A model generated the notes under the pieces. It had not been told where the DNA came from, did no database searches, and saw only the letters and a list, made by a program, of their open reading frames with translations. A stretch of 64,000 nt of DNA, from the NCBI GenBank assembly GCA_947561715.1, contig OX387197.1, positions 3,663,001 to 3,727,000 on the forward strand, written 5' to 3'. Within the stretch, counting starts at the first letter, position 1, and each line of letters starts with the position of its first letter. The DNA comes from Ascidia mentula (Eukaryota > Chordata > Ascidiacea > Phlebobranchia > Ascidiidae). The position numbers were made by a program, and so were the translations under genes. Shown here in pieces: positions 49,132 to 61,200 of this stretch.

Positions 49132-52100
49132 ATGGGCAAACCTGAAATGAGTATACACGATAAATACATTGCAACGGTGGAAGAACAAATAAAAAGGTAT
49201 GCAGAACTATATTGTGTAAATATTTAGTGTCAGTCGTGCCAGCAGTTCATAGGTAAACGGCTAATGTTTGACTATTGTCGTAACAGTATCTCTGCACGTT
49301 GTCAGTTCTGCTTTTAGGCTAATTCAGTTTGGCTGTAATTGTGAGCATATAGCCAAGTTGCCATACCGTGTTAATTTCTTAGCTTACCTTGTTGCGAGAT
49401 CTCACTTAATCGTGCTTATTTAATATTATACACTGACTGTTAGCCAAATTGAGATTTTAGACGGACAAGTCAGGCAAAAAATGAAATTTAGATAAATCAT
49501 CGCTTCTCGTCTACGAGGAAAGGTTGTCATTCTGACTCCGTAATTCACACTCTGTTCTCCGAATACAGGCACAATTTCAGTATTCCAGCATAATAAAATA
49601 TATGCCTAATCTTAATTTTAATGATTTGCTTTTACCAGAAACGTTAGCCCAATTTTTCGTGCAAACCATGAGTGATTCTTCATCCGGAGATGAATTTCCT
49701 TTTTCTACTGACGATGAAATCGATACAAAATCCATCCGGGAAAGTCCCGTAGTCATCCGCTACCTTAAAACCTACTTGAGGCGAGAGAAGGATGCTTACG
49801 ACAGACTGGAAGACGTAGAGTTGGATTTTAAAGATGGCGAAATAGAAATATCAGGAAATACCCGTGATGTTTCAAGAGGTAAGCTGATGTTTGTCTATTC
49901 ATAAAGTGACGATTTTTTGTCATCTGTGAACAACCACCCTTTTCATTGTACCTTGATCGAACGTATCGCATAGCTTCGCGCTATCGTTTGAACAAACACA
50001 AGGCGTAATAGGAACTGTACAATTTGCAAACAATTGCAGGGCCCATTTGCGTGAAAGTAGTGAGTTAGTATCCATCAATAGATTGCTATTTCCAAGTTAC
50101 CTATGGTGTCGGGCTGGTTGGTTAAAGTTTAAGTTAGTCATTCCTTGTGTAAATATAATTTTGTGTCGTTTGCGAAAAAGTAATAGTGCATGGTTGTTTT
50201 CAACGTTGGCAGCGTTCTACTGGATTCGAAATATTATTAGCGATTTGAGCAGAAAAAAGAAGTCAATCCAAGTTCCCGGAATTGCGAAATATCTCGCGGA
50301 CAAAAATGGTATTAACTTACTGCAAAAAATCGCGAAATCCTGCTCATGCTCCCAGGAAATAAAGCAACCAAACCAACCAAAACTTGTACAAAATACAAGA
50401 TATCTTTCAAGTTTCCAGGTACGTCCACACACCAACTTGCTGCTGGTTTAATCCTCCAGCAGACTCCAGTCATTGTTATTTTGTCATGCCATTCACGCTA
50501 ATGTCTTCGTTACGTCGTATGTTGCCACCAGCTGAACCTATAGTTTTGTGGTATAACACATCGTGCTCTCTTTTTTAGCTCACATCAACCGAGAAGAGAT
50601 CGACGACGCTGAAAATTACGTTTGGAGATATTACAAAGTTTCAGGTGCAATTCTTACACTGAATTAAACGCATGAACTGCAAAATGTTTTAAAACCGCAC
50701 AAAGTATTATGGCTCTTTTGCGCATATAATATGATTTGGGTGAAAGCCGAGCCGACAGCGCTATTAGATCCCAAACAGTTGTTTTGGCCGTAGGTTCGTC
50801 TATGTTGATTGGTACATATCGACGGTGTACCACAAAGTGAAAATCTGTGTGCCTGCTAGTCTATCAGCTGGCATGTGCCACGATCACCAGCTGCACTGAT
50901 GAGACCTTACAGTCGAAACAGTGTGTACACCTGTCTGCAGCTCTCATTGACTATTACGGCTCTTTTGCGCATATCATACAGAGTATGTTTTTTTTAGGCT
51001 GATGTCATTGTCACTTCGTCATCTGCTCAAAATATATCAAGTTGTGCAGGTTCTGTGATATCCCGAGCTCTACTTAAACAAGCTGGTGGTGAACTACAGG
51101 TATAAAGATATGTTCTATCATAATATAAGTCACGGTATCACGGTATGTTTGATTCATTTTACAATGCCACAATAATAGCTTGAACATAAATATGACCACA
51201 AATATAAACCTCACAACACTTTTTTGATGTTTTTTTGTAAAGAGTAAACAAATAAATTGCTAACGGTCCCCGGTTTCAGTTAATAATGGAATGAATTTGC
51301 TATGTCCCGACAGTCTTAAATCAAGGAAATACGTAGATATTTTAGGGATATTTTGACACTACTTTCGGTTTGGTGACTTCAGCAAACAATCCAGTTTTGT
51401 CCGCCTTACCCAAAGCACTCAAGCGTCAACTTTATATATAAGTGTTTACTCAACCAACATGACATTTGCATTCTAATTATCAGGAGGCATGTAAAAAAGC
51501 AAACAGAGGGAATCACAGCGTCGGTGACGTAATTAAAACACCTGGGTTCAAACTCTACTGTCAGGAAGTTTATCACGTGGTTCTGGATAACTTCGACCCC
51601 AGCAGCGGCGAACAAGTTTTGAAGAAAACTATCACGAATTGCCTAAACATGGCTGAGAAGTCAGGATATCGATCTATGGCGTTTCCTGCCCTCGGTGCAG
51701 GTGGTTTCCAGTTTCCACCGGAATTGGTTGTGAGGTGTTTTGACGAAGTGGTAAAAAACTACAATGGAAGCAGTTTACATGATATCTACTTGGCCGTATT
51801 CCCCAGTGACATGAATGTTAGAAAGGTATACAACATGTAGCAGATACCGGTTTTTGTAGAAGTTTTGAGTCTGAAGATTTGTGTGTCTGTGGGCATATAG
51901 AAGATAATTATTGTCCTTATTTAGTCATATATATATTTATTTATATATATAATTTTGATGCTGCAAGGTTTCAAAACGGAAAGCAAGTTAATATTAACAT
52001 TTAATGAATTGTACTCTTGCTTATCAGGCAGCAGAAAATGTTTTGTCCATGAATGTCTCGCAAACTACTTTAAGCATTTCAAATGAAAAAAAAGTCGTGG

Positions 52101-55100
52101 TGTTTGTGAAGCAAGGAGATATTACTACAACCACCTGTGACGTCATTGTCAACTCTACCAATCGGTTTGATCTTTCTGGTGAGTTGGTATTGGTTCTGGA
52201 TGTAGATTTTGCTCTTTATGAGTAGTTTGAAATTATTAGCGAGTATGATCAGCGAATGCTAACTAGAAACTGCTTCAGGTCAGGTAGGGAGAGCTTTGGT
52301 GGCAAAAGCTGGGAAGTCGATTGAAGATGAATGCAATAGCAATCCTTTAAAATCAACAACCAATATGCGGGTTACTTCTGGAGGAAACTTGTGTAAATAT
52401 ATCTTACACATCGACACTCCAACAGACACCGACGAACTGGAAAAGCTTCTCTATGAATGCTTCTGTGAAGCTGATGCATTAGGAGTCGACAGTTTAGCGA
52501 TGCCACCTGTTGGTACAGGTAAAATTATTTATGTTCTAATATCGTCACATAGCAAGCATTTGAAATGCGTTACAAAAGTTTACCATTGAAGGCAACAATA
52601 TATCCAACTAAACATACAGAATCACGCAATGAAATTTGTTCAGTTGAATGCGAGACTGAGCAAAAGTAAGCAAAAGTAAGAAGTTACTTTTCTTTGATTG
52701 TAGGTGGAATTGGTTTGGCCAGTGGTGTAGTGGCGAAATGCATGTCATCCGCTATTGACAAATTCAACGGAAGCAACCCGAAAAATGTCAAAAAGATCGA
52801 AGTATTCGTGTTTATGCGAAACATGGTACCTGACTTTCAAGGTCTTACCCAGGTGGGTGATAGGAAGAGAGTTGATTCTAGTTTCATTGTGCTGTTTTTT
52901 GAACTGGGAAGAATTGGATTACAACACGTTGTGTTTTGAATAGGAAAATTCTTCTTGCTTGCAGAATATTTCAAAATTTGCAAGCAAGAGCCTTAATTTT
53001 CTCAGTGTCTCTGTACGCCCAGGAGACATCACTTCTTCAACATGTGAAGCGCTTGTTAATTCAACCAGGCAGTTTAATTTGTCGAGTAAGTCAGTCACTA
53101 TTTTCATTCTGCATTTTCCTGCCAGTGTGTAATTCTAGTTTTTAAAATTTAATTAGTTATAACCAAAGAAATTGGTAATATTTACCACTATTCATTTTAC
53201 CGTGGTGATTTGCTGAACAAATCTACGGTAAATTATTTGATATTGATAATGCTCTTTATATGTTTGAAAAATTTCCAAAAGTACAATTAATTTGATGAAA
53301 GATTGGATGGCGTCAAAGATAATACCAAACATGGAATACAATACTATTTTGTGTTATTGATGGCATCTAGTTGGTTTTTACAAACATTTCTTGTCGAAAA
53401 GACAAATCGACTGAGTTTGGGTTGGGTTTAGATTTTAGCTGGCCATGATGTCAATGGACTGAATACCAAGTGAAATACAGAAAAAAAATGTCTAATGAGA
53501 GATTTTTTTGCCTTGCTTTAAAAGGTCAAGTAAGCAATGCGTTGATTGCTAAAGCAGGACAAGCCGTAGCACAAGAATGCTCAAACAATCCTATCAGCTC
53601 AACAAATAACATGCGGGTGACGTCGGGCGGAAATTTGTGCAAATACATCTTGCATCTAGCGACACCTAACGACACCAGTCAGATGGAGCAAGTGCTATTT
53701 GAGTGTTTTGTTGAAGCTGACAGACTGGGAGTTCAATCATTGGCCGTTCCTCCTGCAGGCACTGGTAAGTTGAAGATTTGTAACGTTGTTATGTGCAATA
53801 CTACGCAGGGTGCTCAGCCTTATTTCAACTGCACTGTTTGCTGCCGTATTACAACAGTATTCCAGTAGAAACAACTAAATAAACTGTTTGTGTAAATGAT
53901 TTCCATTACCATGATTAAAAAACACACATAAAATACCTTTATCTGTGCCTTATTTTATTTTTGGTTTGTAATGGGTAATGGAAAAAATCATGTTATGGGT
54001 GAACTTCCTACATGTCTGTGGGTTCAAATTATTGATTGTTCAGGTGCTATTGGATTATCAAGTGGTAAGGTGGCAAAGGGTCTTGCATCAGCCATCAACA
54101 AGTTTGATCAAAGAAAACCTAATAATTTGAAAGAAATTACCGTCTACGTTTATCAAATCGCCATGTTGAACGACTTTCAAAGAGAGGTGGCCAATATCCC
54201 AACGAAAGCATTGAGGTCATTCAAGCAACTCACAAGATCAGGTATTTGAAGGCAAATCACTACAAATCCAGTTATTCATTCTTAGATATGCTTTTTTTAC
54301 ATTTTCATTGGCACTTTTGTCATGAATAAATCACATATCTGTAATAAATTATATAAAACATATCAATGAACACTTTTACTATTGTACATTCAAATACTTA
54401 CTCTCCGGTTCTTTGAAACACACTCAGGTTTTAAGCCAACAGATACTTCAACAGTTTGTGTCGAGTTCTGTTCCCGAAGCAAACACAACCTCGACAAGGT
54501 ATGTGAATTGTTGTAAAATAATAAAAAAAACACCTTGGAATATTCCATCACGCCACACAGGCAATTGCAAAACTTGAAAAAGCAATCAATGAACTGAGTT
54601 TTACACAAATCATCAAAGACGAGGCAATAAAGAATTTCACACCCGGCGAAGAACAGGAACTGCAGAATCTCATGTCAAGCGAAAATATTTTGATCGAACA
54701 AGTTTCCAGGACGTGAGTCAATTGCTTTAGTGTTTTTAAACCAATGGTCTGTTCCTAAATTATTCCGTTGATTCCCAGTGAGTTGAAGATTCAGGGCTTA
54801 AAAACGAACGAGTCATCGGCATTCTCAAAAGTTAATCAAATCATAAGCGAATTCAAGCAAGCTTTACAGATATCGGATTACGTTGAATGGTGGTATTTAC
54901 ACCCGACCGACAACAAACTGAGAAAATTTCCTGTTCGGGCAAGCTTTGAACTTGAAAACTCATACAAGGTGAGCTAAAGATTGTATCTAGTTTTTTGCAT
55001 AGATTTTAGTTGGACGCATTAGTTCCATCAAACTAAAAAAGTGACTAGACTAAGATATTGCAATCAAATTCCAGAGAAAGAGTAAGGAAAATTTTTTGTA

Positions 55101-56594
55101 AAACAAGATTGAATTAAATGTGAAGCAAGATTATCGTTTTTTTTATTTTAGAAAAACAACCAAGGTCAAATAGGTGTTACTGTTAACGACACGACTCCAA
55201 ATATCTATCTTGCTGTTGACTTCTCAAAGATGGAATCGGGACTTTCCACCTACAGTGTTGAAAGAAGATTAGTCTCAGAAAGTGAGTGAATCTTATGTGT
55301 AATCATTATGCTTTATAACTAAATGAATAAGTACACGTTTATGTTTAGGACCTACTTGTTGGTGTGACATGGGAGATGAGACTGTGATGAAAGTTCCTGT
55401 AGCAGCAAATTCTTTAGAATTTACAAATGTTCTTCGGAAATTTCAAAAAACTTTACCTTTGACTGCAGTTTCGGTAAAATTAAAAAGGTTCTTATATATT
55501 TATTTTAACATTTAAATCAAGTTAGTTTTACGGGAACTGATTTTATTGTGTGCACACAAAATTATAGGAATGTCACATAGAAGAGATTTTTTTTCAAGAA
55601 TTCGAAGTATTGTAGAATTCGAAGGTATTTTTTTGTTTATTTTGTAGTGATGTTATATTGCTGTTATTGTAGTGGTTTTGTATTACTTGTCAACTTGTCA
55701 AAGGCAATAGTATGTAAATGCTCCTTGAAAGATTCCAAGTTGTTACAATCGCGGATACTATAAGCTTGCATAAATCCAAAGCACTGTTCGTTTATTCTAC
55801 TTAGCCATGTCAATGAATGTAAAAAATCAAATTTTTGACTTCTTCAGCTATACAGGATTCAGAACATTACTCAGTGGAAGCAGTTTCAGGCACAGAAAAA
55901 GAAGATTGAGAAGAAAATGCCAAAACAAACTGTAACCCGTGAGCTCTTCCATGGAACAGATTTTGCATCGAGTGAAATAATTTGGAAAGATATTTTCGAT
56001 CGAAGTCATGCAGGAAAAAATGGTTTGTTGACTTTCATCATCCTTACACTATTAATTAAATGCTGAATTTTCATTTTTGCATGAATGTAATTTTGAAAAG
56101 GACGTTACGCTTTAAATTAAAATACTAATCAGCTTCGGGTCGGGACCTATGTTTTGCTGACAAACAGGCAAAACCAACTGTTCAGTATGGATTTATGTAG
56201 TGTGTTTTTGTACTTGTACAATCATCTATTATTTGCTACATAGAACCAATTTAACATTATTTTACCTAGGATTTCCCTATTTTTTGTGACATTTTTTATT
56301 TATACAGCAACCTTCTACGGGAAGGGAGTTTACTTTGCCACGACTGCCCTGTATTCTCAAACTTTTACGAGCGAAGATTCACAAGGGAATAGATGCATGT
56401 TCTTGGCTGAAGTAATTACTGGGACCTACTGCGTTGGCAGCGAAAAGACAATCAAAATACCGATGCAAGCCAACGGTATCCCATTCGACAGTGTGGTGGA
56501 CAATGTTAAACACCCACAAAAGTTTGTGATTTTTCGTGACACGAGTGTGTATCCATTATATGTGCTCACTTATAAAAGTAGTATGAATTGTTAA
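49132..56594 (+). CDS. PARP14-like ADP-ribosyltransferase 2, three macrodomains, 1099 aa
   Basis: Nineteen exons fit in phase: 49132-49196, 49589-49878, 50213-50418, 50579-50644, 50998-51099, 51484-51825, 52028-52178, 52279-52518, 52704-52852, 52965-53085, 53525-53764, 54044-54241, 54428-54498, 54561-54712, 54779-54968, 55152-55281, 55349-55473, 55848-56022, 56308-56594. Order: acidic N-terminus (DSSSGDEFPFSTDDE); macrodomain 1 (about 190-357); macrodomain 2 (370-535, RVTSGGNLCKYILHI); macrodomain 3 (540-715, RVTSGGNLCKYILHL); WWE-like (800-905); catalytic domain (905-1099) with LFHGT (His981) and GKGVYFATTALYS (Tyr1013). The third triad position is Lys1076. Exons 5, 6 and 18 equal those of the first gene in length (102, 342, 175), showing tandem duplication. 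Macrodomains 2 and 3 are closely similar and arose by internal duplication. Likely binds ADP-ribosylated targets and may mono-ADP-ribosylate. Confidence 0.87.
50704..50976. repeat. Dispersed short repeat within a PARP intron
   Basis: TATTATGGCTCTTTTGCGCATATA at 50704-50728 recurs as TATTACGGCTCTTTTGCGCATAT at the right end, after a segment 50911-50976 that also matches 40848-40922. It looks like an inserted element, possibly a small DNA transposon relic. Confidence 0.5.
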
Positions 56595-57398
56595 CTGACA
56601 TTTTTACTCCATATGGGCGCAGATATTTTCTTTACAATCAAAGTCATACCACATAAAAAACCCACAACAATTTGGTCAAATCATCTGGCAAAAATAGCCA
56701 TGATTAGCATTTTATTCATTTAAATTGATTGATGCTGGGCCAGGGGACTGTACTGCTAAACTTTTGTTTTCGTTTAAAGTTTTTGCAGTTAAATGCTTGT
56801 GTCGAGTATTTTATTTGTTCCTATGCATGTTTTGTGCAATATCTTGAGCTGAATTTTTACTTAGCACTTGGTTTCATCATGATATTTTTTGCAAATTTAA
56901 TACAAAAGTTCAGTCAGTATTATTGGCAATTTTTAGCGCAGTGAAAATGCTTACTAATGTGCGTTGACTAGGTCTTACAAAGGTTAATATTAAGTGTAAA
57001 CAGTGCCACAAGCTACTGAAAATCATAAAAAAACATCGTGGCTTTTTGCGTTAAACGAATAGAAACACCCGTATTTTTCAATGACACCAAAACCGACGGC
57101 ATTTCAGAACATTACAAACACCAGCGAAGGGAATCGTTTTGACAACCTTTATTTTAAAGACTTGTGTCATCAACCTTGACGATTGGTGCGTACCTTTGGC
57201 AGGTTTGAAACAAGCAATGATGCAAAACGTAACTCAGTTGTGCTTTATCACAAAATCATGTTTGTACGAACACAGCAAATATTGGTGAACGTGATATCGA
57301 CTCCTGGCTTAAATAGGTTGGTACGAAAGTCGAAGTTTTCGTAACGACGTCATGATTTCATTAAAAATACGCACCCAAAAAGTAACAATCAACCGCAA
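56595..57398. other. Intergenic after the second PARP gene
   Basis: AT-rich, no gene seen. No AATAAA was found close to the stop of the second PARP gene. Confidence 0.4.
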
Positions 57399-57558
57399 CG
57401 CCACACACATGGAAGATTAACGGCCAGTGACACGGCTTTAAGGTTCACAAGAAGCAATTACGGTTAGATACTTGTGCCCTGTATTTTTTGCCTTTTTTCT
57501 AAGTTTGTAACGTGTAATCAGCCGTGTCACTGGCCGTTAATCTTCCATGTGTGTGGCG
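57399..57558. repeat. 39-bp perfect inverted repeat
   Basis: 57399-57437 is the exact reverse complement of 57520-57558, with 82 bases between. The right arm sits about 45 bases downstream (minus sense) of the tRNA-like sequence, so the arms may be body parts of two SINE copies in opposite orientation or a foldback element. Confidence 0.85.
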
Positions 57559-57604
57559 TATCAGCCATTTTCCCGACAAGTCGGAGCGAGATCTGAAAAA
57601 TCAA

Positions 57605-57677
57605 GCTCCCGGTGAGGTTTGAACTCACGACCCTGGGCTAACCAGGCCCAGCGCTCTACCAACTGAGCTACAGGAGC
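57605..57677 (-). tRNA. tRNA-like sequence, anticodon GGT (Thr) by fold, probably SINE head
   Basis: 73 bases fold as a cloverleaf on the minus strand: acceptor GCTCCTG/CGGGAGC, D arm GCTC...GAGC, T arm GTGAG-TTCAAAC-CTCAC, and A and B box-like sequences. The anticodon stem pairs over six rather than five bases, with loop CTGGTTA. Eukaryotes normally read Thr ACN with AGT, CGT and TGT, so GGT argues against a working tRNA-Thr. With the adjacent inverted repeat it is more likely a tRNA-derived SINE head. Confidence 0.6.
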
Positions 57678-58229
57678 TCAGTGGTTTCACGGGGTATACT
57701 GTGGCCAAGGTACACGGGTGCGCAAGCGCACAACTTGTCATGCGACCTTCACATGCGTAGAGGATCTCCACCACCGTAATCAGGCAACCCAGAAGTAATG
57801 CCATGCTTTCGCATAGCAAGGCAGGATCGCTACACTGCGCAGGCGGTCTGATCATAAGATTTACAGGTTTCGCAGCCAAGGTATTTCCAGATTTTAATGT
57901 TTAGTTTGAAGCGATTTAAGCCTTAATATAGAGCTCTAAACACGCACAAACAGCAGTTTTAAAAGGCGAGAAATCGAAAAAAATGCTCACTGCACGCTTT
58001 GGTGAACACTCTTTACGGCCCTCTAATGAGGTCGCCACAAGTTTGTAAATGTTCTGTAGTTTCGTTAGCGCAAGCCACATTGCAAACACTTCATTTACAC
58101 TGAGAACATAAAAAACCCTTTTGTTGGGTTTACTGTACAAAAAAACGATACAAGTACACAACAAAAATAGTAGAAACGTATCGGTATACATTTGCTATGT
58201 GAGTGATTGGAAAGTTTGTGAAATGCCAA
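57678..58229. other. Intergenic, 3' flank of gene T
   Basis: Nothing else recognised. Confidence 0.4.
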
Positions 58230-61200
58230 CTAATGTAACATTGCTTTTGCCCGACGCAAACCTTTTTCACTCCTTTCAATCTCCTCTTTTCTGTCCTCTT
58301 CAACTATATCTGTTGCAACCCTGTAAGCTTGAATCGCTCTTTTGTAACAATCTATGCTTTCATTCAGTCGGTTTGTTTTCCTGCTAGCAAAACCAAGGTT
58401 GTGTAACAAATATCCGTACACTCGATGCTTTGCTGAGTTTGATCCAAACTGTTTCCCCATTTTTCGAAGTCCAAGTTTAATAGTTTCTCTCGACGAATAA
58501 TCTTCGATTAAAAGGCGACTCCAACCAATCCCGTGCAAACATCGCACTTGACATAAACATGCAACTTCTTTCTGCACGTTTCTTACATTTTCGATTCGGA
58601 GTTTCATCTTTTCCATAAGTGGAATCACGTAGTCACAAACTATTCGTTTGTTTTTTTGGTTTTGAACGGGATCAGCAGTTTTCAGCAAATCCTTGTTGGC
58701 AAGTCCCAGTCCACCCTCCACGCAACTCATCACACCATCGACTCGTTTTCTTCCATTTGGATGCCTGCCGTACAGTTCCGACGAAAGATCATAAAATAAT
58801 ATCGATTTCAAACAATTTCCCTCTTCTCTTTTTGTATCTGCAATAGTTTTCAACTGATCTGCCGTTTTTCGGTTTTCCTTTAAAAGTTTGTTTCTTTCTT
58901 TATTTGCTTCGGAATACATTTGCCTTTTCAAGAAATTTACGTAGCGTCGAAGAAGTGAATTTAGATTTTTGTCTTCCTCTGGAACAGAAAAAATCACGAA
59001 ATTAAACCACATTTAACATCAAACTTTTCGCGTGTACTATGCCGCTGATTTCAAAGTGTCAATGTCTCGGAACTTTTATGACGTAAATTATGACATTTTC
59101 TATCGTAAATTCCGCTTATCATCGATATTAGACATTAAGAAAACTTTGAAACTTCTTCCAATTATTTAACGTTATAATTCAAAGGTTGTTCCTTTTAAGT
59201 GAATACACAGCCAGTAAATAATGGGACAATATATTAGGTTACTTGTTAGCTGCAAGGATTTCCGCACGTTCCCTGGATTTTCTGTTTTCACACTCGATGA
59301 TCGAGTTACATCACATGTGGTCGCAAGCTCTTCATTGCTTTGAGATTCTATTGCAAAAAAGTTAAATTTTAGGGACTTAAACAAGGTCCACATATCACAT
59401 ATAAATAGACGGGGATGAAAAGCACAACTTTATGCATTAGATAATTTTTCCACGCTGTCAACTCCTTTGGCATAGAAATTGTGTGACATTTTTGGCTGGT
59501 TCGAGACAAGATGGATGTTAGTTGACAAAAAAAAATCGCCAGTTAACAAAACTTTGAACGCGGGTTACTCGGCCGCCTTACGAGGTAGCAGCATGATTTT
59601 TTAACACGTTTAAGATCATAGGCTGACCTTTTTAACGATACCAAAATTACGAAAAAAAAACATATTCATAATCGGTTATGAATATCATATGCGTATTATG
59701 TCATAAATTGCGAAAGAGAGATTCGCCCAGTTAAATGTTAACGCAAATCATTCTACGCGCGTAACTCTTTCAAATGATGTTAAAATATTCAAAAAAACAA
59801 TAAAACTTTTTGTGTGGCCCAGGTGCAACCATGTCCGATGGTATTGACTACGGTCAAATATAGCAGTAGTAGTATTAGGTAACTCAAAATAGGTATACAC
59901 AGGATACCTGGTAGATCAGATGTTTTCTGTCCAACATCTGATTGCTGTTTTGAGGTGCTGGGAGAGGATTGTAAGTTAGCGCCCTCTTCACATGCGGAAC
60001 TTGCTGCTTCATGAATCTCACCTTTTGGAATTAAAATAAACATATCAAATTTGACATTAAAGTGCTTTCAGGATTTTTTCATTTGGTACAGAAGACTAGC
60101 TCCTGAAAATACTTAAACATGTATAACATATTTATTGCAGCACTGTGTCTCAAAGAAGCTGAACATATTTTGGCATGCATATCATTACCTGGTGAGGTTG
60201 CGATTTTTTAATGCTTTGCTAAAACTTATTGTGGAGTGTTGTGTGGCCAAGGTACAACCATGTCTCATGGTGTCGACTACGGTCAAATATAGCAGTAGTA
60301 GTACTAGGTAACCCAAAATAGGTATACACATATTACCTTGTGGATCAGTTGTTTTCTGTCCAACATCTGATTGCTGTTTTGAGGTGCTTGGCATGAATGG
60401 CAAGTTAGCGCCCTCTTCACATGTGGAACTTGATGCTTCATGAATCTTACCTTTTGGAATTAAAATAAACATATCGAAATTTGACATTGAAGTGCTTTCA
60501 GGTTATTTTTTCAAACGGTACAGAAGACTAGCTCCTGAGAATAGGAATACATTTTACTAAGTGCATTCACAAGATGGTGCTGTGGAGCAGCATTTTTATC
60601 CGGAGAAAATGTAAGACACTTGGGTACATGCACAAAAAAAGAAAATTGGTAAATGGACAGATCTCATAACATTAGGTAAACAAATTTGGATAAAAAGGAA
60701 ACATCTTGCAACTTATTGCGGAGTTTTGTGTGGCCAAGGTGCAACCATGTCCGATGGTATTGACTATGGTCAAATATAGCAGTAGTAGTATTAGGTAACC
60801 CAAAATAGGTATACACAGGATACCTTGTAGATCAGATGTTTTCTGTCCAACATCTGATTGCTGTCCTGTGGTGCTGGGTGAGGATTGTAAGTTAGCGCCC
60901 TCTTCACATGCAGAACTTGCTGTCTTATCAATCTGACCTTTTGGAATCAAAATAAACATATCAAAATTAAACATTGAAGTGCTTTCAGGATATTTTTATG
61001 GTACAGAATATTAAAACATGTAAAACATAGTATTTGCAGCACTGTGTCTCAAAGAAACTGGACATATTTTGGCATGTATATCAATATCTGGTGCTGTTGC
61101 AATTTTCTAATGCTTGCTGCAAGGATTTAGCCCATGAGCTAACAGTTTGTCACACTGGAAATGGATTCTTACCACTTAGCTGTGAAGTAACTTTTTGGTT

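Noticed and set aside
57605-57677. Functional tRNA-Thr gene
   Set aside because: Anticodon GGT is not expected in animal nuclear tRNA-Thr sets, and the neighbouring inverted repeat suggests a SINE.
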